From contig CAVYIY010000006.1 in assembly GCA_963768775.1 (NCBI GenBank), positions 124,001-188,000 of the forward strand: DNA of 64,000 nt, in the 5' to 3' direction. Shown here in pieces: positions 28,088 to 37,001 of this stretch. Source of the DNA: FEN-33 sp963768775 (GTDB lineage Archaea > Thermoplasmatota > Thermoplasmata > Methanomassiliicoccales > UBA472). How positions within the stretch are numbered: position 1 is the stretch's first letter; each line of letters starts with the position of its first letter. The notes under the pieces are model-generated. The model worked only from the letters and a program-made list of their open reading frames with translations, did not search any database and had not been told where the DNA came from. The position numbers and the translations under genes were made by a program.

Positions 28088-28828
28088 ATGTCCGATGGCA
28101 AGACGACTCAGTCGAACGACCAGGCAATCGGTGAACGGTTGGAGCGGATCGAGAATTCCCTGAATAGAATGGAAGGGAGTAGAAGCATGATAGATCTTCC
28201 TTCGCCGCGAAGGACGGATATCCTGGAAGTCATGGTTTCCCAGGCTATCGATGATGTCGAAGAAGGCCTGATGCGGAACATGGTCAAGAGATGCGATATG
28301 AAAGACCCGTGCCGCGATACTTTCACTGCATTCCTCCAGAAGAACGCCGCTCTACTCGAGAATGAGATCGTGAGAGAAGCAGTGATAATCACGAATCAGG
28401 ACGAGTTGAATCGATTAAGGGAAACCGCACCTTACGATAAATGCAATCGATGCTTCGACGAGGTAGCGCGATTATTCGGAAAGCAGGTTCGACTGATGCG
28501 TTCCATGCGTATTTATCTCACGGCTAGCGATACCAGAGAAGAGATCTCGAAGCTGCCCGAAGACTGGCTGGTAAGTTCAGTTCTTGATCCGATCGCAAGC
28601 AAGTATCGTCTTCAGATAATGAAATCGGTCTCCCGTGAAACATGCACTTTCTCCAAGCTGTCCAACCTGACGGGGCTTCGCGGCGGAAACCTGCTGTTCC
28701 ATATTGAGAAATTGATAGTAAATGGCATGATCGTCCAGCGGCACGATCGCGGCGACTATATGATCACTGAGAAGGGGTTCAAGGTCTTGAAAGGCATTAG
28801 CGATGTATACCAAATGTTGGAACATTGA
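28088..28828 (+). CDS. Winged-helix (ArsR-like) regulator in the methyltransferase cluster
   Basis: A 246-residue protein. The N-terminal part (about 1-55) is a predicted coiled segment; a middle domain has paired cysteines (C-D-M-K-D-P-C near 74-80 and C-N-R-C near 118-121) that could bind metal or sense redox; the C-terminal winged helix (about 165-246) includes F-S-K-L-S-N-L-T-G-L-R-G-G-N-L-L-F-H. It lies between the corrinoid and CoM-methyltransferase genes on the same strand. A role in controlling this methylotrophy block is inferred from position. Confidence 0.72.
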   Translation: MSDGKTTQSNDQAIGERLERIENSLNRMEGSRSMIDLPSPRRTDILEVMVSQAIDDVEEGLMRNMVKRCDMKDPCRDTFTAFLQKNAALLENEIVREAVIITNQDELNRLRETAPYDKCNRCFDEVARLFGKQVRLMRSMRIYLTASDTREEISKLPEDWLVSSVLDPIASKYRLQIMKSVSRETCTFSKLSNLTGLRGGNLLFHIEKLIVNGMIVQRHDRGDYMITEKGFKVLKGISDVYQMLEH

Positions 28829-28907
28829 CCTTCGGATCGGAAGAGGCCCGATATCGGTGACGAACTGGTCTCGCAATTTCTTATGATTTGAAGAATTGGT
28901 GTTGGCG

Positions 28908-30890
28908 ATGAATGGACTTCGCAGCTGCAACCTCGGCTTGGGCATTGATACTGGCGGGACTTACACCGATGCGGTGATCGTGGACATGGAAACAAAGGAG
29001 GTCATCGCGAAGAAAAAAGCGTTCACAACCTATCAAGATCTATCCATCGGTCTACTGGAGGCGGTGGATGGCGTGTTGAAGAGCGAGAATTTTTCCATCA
29101 ACAATATCCATCTGGTTGGAATCTCCACCACTTTGGCCACCAACAGCATCCTGCAAGGTCGCGGCGGATCCGTCAGTCTGATCGGGATCGGATGGAAACC
29201 AGAGAATGGCTGGGAATTCGGTGCAAGTAGCTCCATCTTCATCTCAGGAGGGCACGACTCCAGGGGGTGCGAGGTGCATGCTCTCGATTTGAATGAGGTG
29301 GAGAACGCGATTGAGCACTCTCTCCGAGAAACGGATGCGATCGTCGTCTCCAGCTTCTTCAGCATACTTAACCCATCCCATGAAGAAAGGGTTCGCGAAG
29401 CAATTCGCGCCACCTCATCAATCCCGATCGTGACCGGACATGAGCTCACAGCGGAGTTGGGAATACTTGAAAGGACGACGACAGCAGTCCTCAACGCAAA
29501 GTTGCTTCCAATTATCGACGATTTCCTATCTGGTGTAGAAAAATCTCTTGCACTTCGTGAGATTAAAGCGCCAATCATGGTACTCAAGGGAGACGGCTCA
29601 TTCATGAACCTTGAAAGGGCTAGAATGAGGCCGGTAGAAACCATACTCTCCGGCCCCGCAGCAAGCCTAATGGGAGGGAAACAGTTATCTAGGCTCGACC
29701 GGTGCATCGTGCTTGATATCGGGGGCACGAGCACAGACATCGCCTATTTGGACAAGGGGTTCTCCCGCCTGCAGAAGGAGGGTGCAGTGGTCGGCCATTG
29801 GAGGACCCGGGTGAAGGCTGTCGATATTTGGACAACAGGCCTCGGGGGAGATTCCCGTCTCGATTTCATCGATGGGCGGATCGTGATCGGTCCAGACCGA
29901 GTGCTGCCGATCGAGGCTGCCTGCATGCAGTATCCCACCCTTTTCAATAAGATGAAAGAGCTTCATAAGACAGAATTCCTGATAGCATTTGACAGAGAGA
30001 CTAGCTTGCTGAATGACGGGGAGCGGCTTGTGTTCGATTGCATTCGCATGAATGGTCCCATCACCTTGGCGGAAGTGATGCAGGCTCTCCCAGATGTATT
30101 CCTTGTCCCAGAATATGCGAAGAGATTGACTGCAAAGAATTTCGTCATCGTCACCGGACCGACACCAACTGACGTTTTGCATGTTGCAGGCATCTATCTC
30201 AATGGAAGCCTTGAGGGCGCGAGAGAAGCCATCGGCATTCTCGCAGAGAGAGGCAATCAAACGATTGATGAGTTCGTGGCCAATTTCACAGAGCGAATCG
30301 GTTCGCGTTTGGCTGAGGAAGTGGTGAAGAAGGCGATCCTCGACGGTTCGGGAGAGATTCCGAGCGACAAAGCCTCGTTACACTTGGTCAAGTTGGCGAC
30401 GTCGGGTCCCAGCGAATCCAGCATTTCGGTCAGGATAGGCGTCGACCGGCCTATCGTGGGTATAGGAGCGCCTGCACATGTCTATGTCCCTCTCATGAAA
30501 AGGTTCCTGGGAACTGAGGTGATAATTCCAAAGGATTTCGATGTTGGAAATGCCGTTGGCGCATTATGCAGCGAAGTATCTGAGTGTGTCGAAGTCCAGA
30601 TATTGCCGCGGGATTACCGTTTCCATGTCTATGCCCCGAACCATGAACCATCAGACTTCGAGACCATGGAGCAGGCCATCTCCGTCGCAAGAGACGTTGC
30701 CGAATTGTTGGCAAGGGATCAGGTGATCGAAGCGGGTGGTGTCGACGTCAGGACGCTGGTCGATGTCGAGATCAAGTGGGTAAATGCAGGAAACAATGGA
30801 CAAAAGGAGATCGTGAATTGGGTATCGGTCAGGGCAAGGGCCATCGGGAAGCCATATCTGGAAAAAAATGAATGCGAAAGGTTAAAGTAA
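28908..30890 (+). CDS. Hydantoinase/oxoprolinase-family ASKHA protein (HyuA-like)
   Basis: About 660 residues. ATP-binding ASKHA motifs are G-I-D-T-G-G-T-Y-T-D-A near the start and V-L-D-I-G-G-T-S-T-D-I-A near 275, with G-P-A-A-S-L-M-G-G before it. The family cleaves hydantoin or 5-oxoproline rings using ATP, yet copies in methylotrophic methanogen loci sit beside corrinoid genes and may do something else, such as activation or substrate preparation. The ATG at 28908 is preferred over the frame start at 28896. It is flanked by the regulator and the CoM methyltransferase. Confidence 0.8.
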   Translation: MNGLRSCNLGLGIDTGGTYTDAVIVDMETKEVIAKKKAFTTYQDLSIGLLEAVDGVLKSENFSINNIHLVGISTTLATNSILQGRGGSVSLIGIGWKPENGWEFGASSSIFISGGHDSRGCEVHALDLNEVENAIEHSLRETDAIVVSSFFSILNPSHEERVREAIRATSSIPIVTGHELTAELGILERTTTAVLNAKLLPIIDDFLSGVEKSLALREIKAPIMVLKGDGSFMNLERARMRPVETILSGPAASLMGGKQLSRLDRCIVLDIGGTSTDIAYLDKGFSRLQKEGAVVGHWRTRVKAVDIWTTGLGGDSRLDFIDGRIVIGPDRVLPIEAACMQYPTLFNKMKELHKTEFLIAFDRETSLLNDGERLVFDCIRMNGPITLAEVMQALPDVFLVPEYAKRLTAKNFVIVTGPTPTDVLHVAGIYLNGSLEGAREAIGILAERGNQTIDEFVANFTERIGSRLAEEVVKKAILDGSGEIPSDKASLHLVKLATSGPSESSISVRIGVDRPIVGIGAPAHVYVPLMKRFLGTEVIIPKDFDVGNAVGALCSEVSECVEVQILPRDYRFHVYAPNHEPSDFETMEQAISVARDVAELLARDQVIEAGGVDVRTLVDVEIKWVNAGNNGQKEIVNWVSVRARAIGKPYLEKNECERLK

Positions 30891-30914
30891 TCTCATCCCT
30901 TCTGTAGCCAAGCA

Positions 30915-30923
30915 ATATATAAA
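30915..30923 (+). promoter_or_regulatory. TATA box of the CoM methyltransferase gene
   Basis: ATATATAAA lies about 45 bases before the ATG at 30966, followed by AGGAGGAA as ribosome site, so this gene can be transcribed separately from the HyuA-like gene. Confidence 0.6.
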
Positions 30924-30965
30924 GCGCATAAGCGTTTGACTTAACAGCAATTAGGAGGAAGAAGG

Positions 30966-31976
30966 ATGGCAAACATGACCCCAAAGGAGCGGGTATTGGC
31001 CGCTCTAGACCGCAAGAAACTTGACAGGCCACCGGTGGTCTGCTTCACCCAGATAGCAACTGTTGATGCTATGGATTTAGTGAAGGTCTACTGGCCAGAC
31101 GCGCATACGGACCCTCATAAGATGGCGACCCTGGCAGCTGCCCCGAACAAGTTATTCGGTTTTGAATGCGTTAGACTACCGTTCTGCCTGACCGTCGAAG
31201 CCGAGGTAGGAGGATGCCGTGTTGATCTAGGGAAGATGGACAGGACTCCGATGGTCAAGTCTCATGTCTATGACGAGAACAACATCCCTGACGACCTGCC
31301 TGCGGATTTCATGACGAAGGGACGCATACCCGCCGTCGTCGAAGGAATCAAGATCGCAAAACAGCAATATGGTAAGGACCTGCCAATAGTCGCTGGCACG
31401 ACCGGACCGCTCACTATTGCCGGTCACTTGGTCGGCACTGAGAATCTTCTTCTATGGATCATTACCAATCCAGAGGCGGTTCATAAGGCGATTAAATTGG
31501 CGACGAAGTTGGAGAGAGCATACATCGGAGCATTAGCGAAGGCCGGCTCCGATGTGATCGTCATGAGCGACCCCTCCGCGGGCACCGATATGCTCTCCCC
31601 AGAGATGTTCGATGAGTATGCCAAGCCATACATCAAGGAAAGCTTCATGGATGCCGGGGGGGCGAAGAAGGTACTGCACATCTGCGGAGATACCACCGTT
31701 CTGCTCGACAACATGATTGCAACAGGCGTCTCGGGTCTGAGCATCGAGGAGAAGGTCAGCCCGGAGAAGGCAGTTGAGATTGTGAACGGCAGAGCCGCTT
31801 TGATTGGCAACATCGGCGTTGTTCGTCCATTGCTCCAGGGAACACCTGAGGATGTGTTCAGGGAGGCCACGCGAGTCAAGAAGGCTGGCTTTAACCTCGT
31901 AGCCCCCGGATGCGGTCTCGCAGCAAGGGTTCCGAAGGCTAACCTCGAAGCATTGATTAAGGCAGTAAAAGGTTAA
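30966..31976 (+). CDS. mtbA: Methylcobamide:CoM methyltransferase (MtbA/MtaA family)
   Basis: A 336-residue UroD-fold enzyme that moves the methyl group from a corrinoid protein to coenzyme M, giving methyl-CoM for Mcr. Zinc ligands are visible in V-L-H-I-C-G-D-T (about 239-246) and in A-P-G-C-G-L-A near 315. Length is right for MtbA/MtaA. MtbA versus MtaA cannot be decided from the sequence alone, so the symbol is provisional. It has its own TATA box, a strong ribosome site, and a downstream hairpin terminator. Confidence 0.88.
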   Translation: MANMTPKERVLAALDRKKLDRPPVVCFTQIATVDAMDLVKVYWPDAHTDPHKMATLAAAPNKLFGFECVRLPFCLTVEAEVGGCRVDLGKMDRTPMVKSHVYDENNIPDDLPADFMTKGRIPAVVEGIKIAKQQYGKDLPIVAGTTGPLTIAGHLVGTENLLLWIITNPEAVHKAIKLATKLERAYIGALAKAGSDVIVMSDPSAGTDMLSPEMFDEYAKPYIKESFMDAGGAKKVLHICGDTTVLLDNMIATGVSGLSIEEKVSPEKAVEIVNGRAALIGNIGVVRPLLQGTPEDVFREATRVKKAGFNLVAPGCGLAARVPKANLEALIKAVKG

Positions 31977-31982
31977 ACACGA

Positions 31983-32013
31983 AAGGGAGGCAACTCCCTT
32001 CTTTACTTTTTTT
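31983..32013 (+). terminator. Hairpin and T-run terminator after the CoM methyltransferase
   Basis: AAGGGAG-GCAA-CTCCCTT at 31983-32000 forms a 7-bp stem with a GNRA-like loop and is followed within a few bases by a run of seven T. Confidence 0.75.
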
Positions 32014-32144
32014 CTAATCTCTCAATCAATCATGATGCATGATCGATTCGCATTTCTGGGACTCCCAAACTCAAGAGGTCGGATCATGCTTCCACCGCCG
32101 AGATCGCCTGGAATCGGATCAGAAGATCAAACGGATTGATTCCA

Positions 32145-33198
32145 TTAATATCGGCCATACTTATCTGCAGCCCTTGGCAGACACAGGATGTTCTCTACCG
32201 GAGTCTTGAAGGGCATTTCGCAACCTGGCGCTATGATTAGTCCCGGTGCCTTGCCCCAGATTTCGATCACCCTCTTTACATCGCCTTCTATCGCTTGTTG
32301 CTTCCCTCTGAACATCAACTCCGCATGATCAATCCCTGAGACGACGCAGGTCTTCCCTCTCATCATTTCAAATACCTTTTGAAGATCGACGGCTTTATTG
32401 TTGAAGTGAACTGCATTTGGCTTCAATGCGATCTCTTTGTCAAGGAATGGGACGGCAGCGCAATTATGCACCACCGTCTTCAAGTCCAGAGACCGGTATC
32501 TTTCCAGGACCATTCCTAGATACTTCATGTCGAAACGATCACAAAGATCTGGGCTGTTCTGTTCTGCCCCTGCGGTCCCATTCTCGATCATGACGCTATC
32601 CAGACCGATCTCGTTGACCCTTTCGCCATATGACTTTGAGGATTCTGTGACCTTGGCGATCAATCCGTCGATCAAGTCCGGTTCGAGAACCAGTTTCATA
32701 TACAGATTCTCTGCCCCATCATCTCCATTGCTATCAGCAGAGGGGAATTAATGCATCCCATGACCTCAACATCACGGCCGATCTTTGACTGCATGATGCT
32801 TGCAGCTTTTATTGGCACGGACCAGAACCTATCCTTCAGGGGGTCGATCGGTTCCACTTTATCGACGTCGCTGATTTGCTGGATTGCATATTTGTCCACT
32901 CTCGGATAGAAATCGCGCTCTGGGCACTTCCAGATCGTGCCGTGGGCCTGCGCCTCTATCAGGATTTCTCCCCAACCCGCCATAACATTGTCAAAGCCGA
33001 ACAATTTATGCGATTCCATTGCGATTTCAGCGAAAACAGCTGGGTCATGAAACCCGTCCCTAATTGTCTTTCCACACGATTGCAGGACCCATCTTGCCCC
33101 ACCAAGGTCTGGTAGAACACCGGGACCCGGTCCGGAACCTCGATGTTCAGGGCGGCCAAGAACCGTTGCTTCGGCGTCATGGCGGATGGATGATTCAT
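32145..33198 (-). CDS. Second UroD-family corrinoid methyltransferase (MtaA/CmuC-like), two frame breaks
   Basis: About 345 residues after correction. The N-terminus is M-T-P-K-Q-R-F-L-A-A-L-N; zinc ligands are H-N-C-A-A-V and A-P-G-C-E-M-P-F near the C-terminus. Frame breaks lie near 33.05 kb (after Q-L-G-T-G) and near 32.71 kb (in a G run after E-M-M-G). Reading continues cleanly on either side, so errors are as likely as decay. It is read divergently from ramA, and could be a CoM methyltransferase for another substrate or a combined demethylase. ATG 33180 is an alternative start. Confidence 0.72.
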
Positions 33199-33344
33199 TT
33201 ACACTAAAAAGGGATTGCAGATATCGTTCTTCAGCGGCGTTGGGGTTGCTCGGAATGACGATTATTTGAATAGTGCCAGCATGGTCATTATTAATTCCAT
33301 CTATTTAAAATACGAGAATACGATTCCGATGCGCGTGATTTCCA

Positions 33345-34997
33345 ATGGCTTTAGGTATCGCTCTTGATTTAGGCACAAGTGGCTACCGTACCCATCTCGT
33401 CGATCTATCGAAGAATGGAAAGATCCTTTCCACAGCAATTACCATGAGGCACCCTTTGCCCGGTGCGAACATAATGGATCACCTCCATTTCTGGCTGGAA
33501 AATGGTTCTGAGGTCGGTCATAAGATAATCATCGAAACGGTCGACAAATTGATCGAGCTCCATGATGCAGAGCCAAAAGAAATCAAGACCATCGCCATCT
33601 GTGGGAATCCAGCCCAGCTGAGCATGTTCGAGAATATCGAGATCCGCGACTTGGCCTTCGCGGGCAATTCGCTTCTCAGAAGATTGAACGTCAAGGTTCC
33701 GGAGCGTCGCGCTCATACGATCGCAGCATGCAATCTTGGATTGACTTCGGTCGACTCCGAGGCCGAAGTCCGCATCCCTCCTTCCATCCGGCACGAGATC
33801 GGGGCTGATGCGCTGGCGATGATCATCAAATCGCACATGCTCGAGCGCGAGGAAACCTGCATGGTCACTGATTACGGCACCAACGCCGAGATGGGTCTAT
33901 ACCATAACGGCGAGCTCTTCACTGGCTCCGCCGCCGCTGGACCGGCGATGGAGGGGCAGAGCATCGAATATGGCATGCTGGCGGCGCCGATGGCGATATC
34001 GGATCTGGAGCAATTGAGCGATGGCAGCTGGCGCAATTATGTCCTGGATGAGCACCTCAAGGCGCAGAAAGGTTCGGCCATCGATCCATCAGATGGCAGC
34101 GTGAAAATGGTGGGCAGTGTAAAGGCGCGCGGCATCACCGGGACCGGGGTCGTCGCCGCGGTCGCTCTCGGCCTGGAAACAGGCATAATCAAGCTTCCAT
34201 CCTTGACCTCATCAGACAAGAAATTGCACCTTCAGGACGGGGTCTTCATCACCGAGCATGATGTGCTCGAGGCGGGCAAGGCCATGGGAGCCATCAGGGC
34301 CGGGCACCGCACCCTCATCGAGGAGGTAAACATCGAGGACGAGGACCTGAAATCGATGTACCTGGCCGGAGCGTCGGGGACCTATGTCGACCCGATAAAG
34401 GCGCAAGTATGTGGCCTGGTGCCAAGGGTGCTCGAGCGGACATATCAGTGCGGCAATACCTCGCTGATGATGGCCTACGACCTCTTGGTCAAGGACGAGG
34501 CGATGGATGAGATGCAGAGCATAGCAGACTCCATCGCAGCCAAGCACATCATGTTCGCGACCTCGAAGGCCTTTGAGGACATATACGTCAATGAGATAGC
34601 ATACTGGCTAGAGGGAATGCCCTTCGAAATGTTCAATCAGATATTGACCGAGAAGGGCTATCGACCGCTGCCGCCGATAAAGCGGCCGAAGGAGACGCTG
34701 CGCATCGTCTCCTCGGACATACCGGTCCTGGGAGATCGAGGCTTGAAGACCCTGGACCATGTCGGCGTTTTCCTGCTCGCAGAATTCCCCGGTTGCACCG
34801 GTTGCGGGAAGTGCATGCGCGAATGCCCGGAAAGAGCATTGAGGGTAGAGAAGCTAGACAAGAATCGCTTCCGGCTCCGCATCGCCACCGAGTACTGCCT
34901 CGGGACAGCATGCAAGTCTTGCGAGCAGAGCTGCCCGGAGAATGTCATCCGCTTGAGCGGGATGAAGATCGTGGAAAGGGACAAGGAGACAGCATAG
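33345..34997 (+). CDS. ramA: RamA-type reductive activase of corrinoid proteins
   Basis: A 550-residue iron-sulfur protein that uses ATP to reduce inactive Co(II) corrinoid to Co(I). The ASKHA/DUF4445-like body includes G-I-A-L-D-L-G-T-S-G-Y-R and T-D-Y-G-T-N-A-E-M. The C-terminal ferredoxin domain carries C-T-G-C-G-K-C-M-R-E-C-P and C-L-G-T-A-C-K-S-C-E-Q-S-C-P, which would hold two 4Fe-4S clusters. Length and layout equal RamA of methylamine-using methanogens. Its TAG stop touches the ATG of the following MBL gene. Confidence 0.93.
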   Translation: MALGIALDLGTSGYRTHLVDLSKNGKILSTAITMRHPLPGANIMDHLHFWLENGSEVGHKIIIETVDKLIELHDAEPKEIKTIAICGNPAQLSMFENIEIRDLAFAGNSLLRRLNVKVPERRAHTIAACNLGLTSVDSEAEVRIPPSIRHEIGADALAMIIKSHMLEREETCMVTDYGTNAEMGLYHNGELFTGSAAAGPAMEGQSIEYGMLAAPMAISDLEQLSDGSWRNYVLDEHLKAQKGSAIDPSDGSVKMVGSVKARGITGTGVVAAVALGLETGIIKLPSLTSSDKKLHLQDGVFITEHDVLEAGKAMGAIRAGHRTLIEEVNIEDEDLKSMYLAGASGTYVDPIKAQVCGLVPRVLERTYQCGNTSLMMAYDLLVKDEAMDEMQSIADSIAAKHIMFATSKAFEDIYVNEIAYWLEGMPFEMFNQILTEKGYRPLPPIKRPKETLRIVSSDIPVLGDRGLKTLDHVGVFLLAEFPGCTGCGKCMRECPERALRVEKLDKNRFRLRIATEYCLGTACKSCEQSCPENVIRLSGMKIVERDKETA

Positions 34998-35861
34998 ATG
35001 AGGATCATCACATTGGTTGACAACATCTGTGGCGCCGCATCACCGCCGACCCGCCTAGTGAAGATGCTGAATCGCCCGGACCGTCAGTTCATGGCCGAGC
35101 AAGGGCTTTCCATCATCATCGAGATGGAGAACGGCCAAAGGGTGCTTTTCGACACTGGCTCATCCGAACAGGTATTCCTGCACAATCTGCACTTGCTTGG
35201 TCTCGAGCCGAAGGATTTCAATGCGGTGGTGATCTCGCATGGCCACTACGATCACGTAGGGGGCCTGGTGCCGCTAATCGAAGCCGGCGTGCCCGTCTTC
35301 GCCCATCCGAAGACATTCGTCGGCAAGCGCTATTCGACCGCCGGAGAAACGAAGACGGAGATCTCCGCCCCGCCAAGGGTCATCGAAGCTCTGGCTAAGG
35401 CGAAGCTTAATCTCTCGACGCAGAGCGTCGAGGTGATCCCTGGCGTCAGGACCTCGGGAGAGATCGCCCACACTAATGACTTCGAGCAGACGCTCAATTT
35501 CATCCGTGAGGACGAGGGGCGCATGATCGAGGACAACATCCATGACGAGCAGGCGATCTACATATCCACGAAGCGGGGTTTGGTTATCATCTCTGGTTGC
35601 TCCCATGCTGGTATCGTTAACATCGTCACCCAGGCGAAGAAGCAGACGCCTGGCGTCAGGATACAGATGGTCATAGGCGGCCTGCACATGATGGGGGCGA
35701 GCCAGGACCGCATCCGCAAGACCATGGAGATGCTGAAGAACCTGAATGTGGACCGCATCGCGCCGCTACACTGCAGCGGCTTCGAGGCGATGAAGATGAT
35801 ATCGGACCGCTTCGTCGGATTCGAGCTGATGCCCGCTGGGAGCGAGATCGAGCTCCTGTGA
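34998..35861 (+). CDS. MBL-fold protein, COG1237 (dihydropterin/RFAP-P synthase-like)
   Basis: A 287-residue metallo-beta-lactamase-fold protein. The motif S-H-G-H-Y-D-H-V-G-G is near 78-87, with S-G-C-S-H-A-G near 197 and L-H-C-S-G near 257. COG1237 members are annotated as 7,8-dihydropterin-6-methyl-4-(ribofuranosyl)aminobenzene-phosphate synthase, a methanopterin-type reaction, but that is doubtful in a lineage thought to lack methanopterin. Its immediate coupling to ramA suggests a job in corrinoid methyl transfer. Confidence 0.82.
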   Translation: MRIITLVDNICGAASPPTRLVKMLNRPDRQFMAEQGLSIIIEMENGQRVLFDTGSSEQVFLHNLHLLGLEPKDFNAVVISHGHYDHVGGLVPLIEAGVPVFAHPKTFVGKRYSTAGETKTEISAPPRVIEALAKAKLNLSTQSVEVIPGVRTSGEIAHTNDFEQTLNFIREDEGRMIEDNIHDEQAIYISTKRGLVIISGCSHAGIVNIVTQAKKQTPGVRIQMVIGGLHMMGASQDRIRKTMEMLKNLNVDRIAPLHCSGFEAMKMISDRFVGFELMPAGSEIELL

Positions 35862-35884
35862 GAAGAACTTCGTCGGGCAGACCA

Positions 35885-35998
35885 TTAACCGGCCCACTTC
35901 CATGATTCTATACTGCCCGCGGCCCCAACGATAAGAATGGCAATAGGGCTCTCTCCCTCCCCGATTCCATAATCTTCGGGCACCGACGGCCAATTCAT
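35885..35998 (-). CDS. Possible 37-residue protein or the tail of a broken longer one
   Basis: ATG at 35998 has GGAGG about ten bases upstream and opens a 37-codon frame with N-W-P-S-V-P-E-D-Y-G and a hydrophobic A-I-L-I-V-G-A-A stretch. The same frame is open upstream to about 36085 with protein-like sequence (A-K-K-Y-A-E-R-R, then E-E-Q-E-E-R-R), lacking an ATG. It could be a remnant or a small gene. It is all I see in 35862-36201. Confidence 0.3.
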   Translation of the reverse strand: MNWPSVPEDYGIGEGESPIAILIVGAAGSIESWKWAG

Positions 35999-36201
35999 CC
36001 TGCGTTCCTCCTGTTCTTCGAAAGATAGTCCGCGAAGGCATATCCTTCGCTCCGCATATTTCTTGGCTATGTTCGATGCCCTCGAAGGTTATGCCCTCCC
36101 TATGTCTGGCATCCTCGAATCAACTCCATCTAAACTTGTTGGCGTCAATAAGCCAATCCTTAAGTAATTCTTTAAGATTGTTTGAACAGGGGTTGAATTC
36201 G

Positions 36202-36903
36202 ATGGATTATGCTGAGATGTCGAAGAAGCTAGTGGATATCTTGGGATTGCAGAACGAGCCTGTGGCTGTGACCATAATCAAGAAAGGAGAAAAGCTGCCA
36301 GAGGGTTACACGGAGCCTGAGAAGCCCATCAGACACTGCCAATCTCTCATGAGGGCGAAAAAGGGTGAGATGTTGATCGTCACCGAGGCGAAGGAGGCCT
36401 GCCCAGTTGGAGCCTCTGCGCTAGGCATTGTTCCACTGCCCGAAAAAGTGAAGTCGGGGGAATTTCACTTCAATTTGGGCCTCTTCGAGTCGTCGCAGGC
36501 CGCTTCAAAGATGATTGAGGAGAGGACCGCTCTGCCAGAGGGCAGCATCCAGGCCGTCGCAGTCTCGCCGCTCTCCAAGGCGAAGGTGACCCCGGACGTC
36601 GTGGTTATCACCGGAACGCCCGAGCAAGTCTATTGGCTGATCCCCGCGGCGACCACCTTCAGCATTGGCGGTAGAATCACGGTGGATATGGCTACGGCTC
36701 AGGCATCCTGCGTAGACTCGACCATCATCCCATATGTCGCCGGCAGAATCAACTTCTCGCTGGGCTGCTTCGGCTGCAGAAGGTCGACGGACATCAAGCC
36801 GGAGGAGATGCTCGTCGGCATTCCTATGAAGAAGTTGCCTGAGATCGTAAGGGCGCTGGAGAAGATGGCTGCAGGCCCGATTCTGAAGTCAAGGACGAAG
36901 TGA
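36202..36903 (+). CDS. DUF169 family protein
   Basis: A 233-residue protein of the DUF169 (COG2043) family, common in methanogens and anaerobes and unassigned in function. Conserved cysteines sit in R-H-C-Q-S-L, A-C-P-V-G-A-S-A-L-G and C-F-G-C-R-R, which may bind metal or a cofactor. ATG 36202 is the family start; the frame running up to 36076 is leader. It lies directly before ycaO-tfuA-mcr, so a link to Mcr maturation or methyl metabolism is inference. Confidence 0.85.
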   Translation: MDYAEMSKKLVDILGLQNEPVAVTIIKKGEKLPEGYTEPEKPIRHCQSLMRAKKGEMLIVTEAKEACPVGASALGIVPLPEKVKSGEFHFNLGLFESSQAASKMIEERTALPEGSIQAVAVSPLSKAKVTPDVVVITGTPEQVYWLIPAATTFSIGGRITVDMATAQASCVDSTIIPYVAGRINFSLGCFGCRRSTDIKPEEMLVGIPMKKLPEIVRALEKMAAGPILKSRTK

Positions 36904-37001
36904 GGGAACCCCCTTCGCTTTTCCTTTTTCTGTTCTGCATTAGGCGACGGTTGGAGCAGTTTTCGCTCAGCTTTAATTATTGAACCGCACTGAGGGAGCT
37001 G

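Noticed and set aside
35766..36041. 91-codon minus-strand frame after the MBL gene
   Set aside because: Overlaps the 3' end of the MBL gene, has no ribosome site, and a neighbouring frame with GGAGG fits better.
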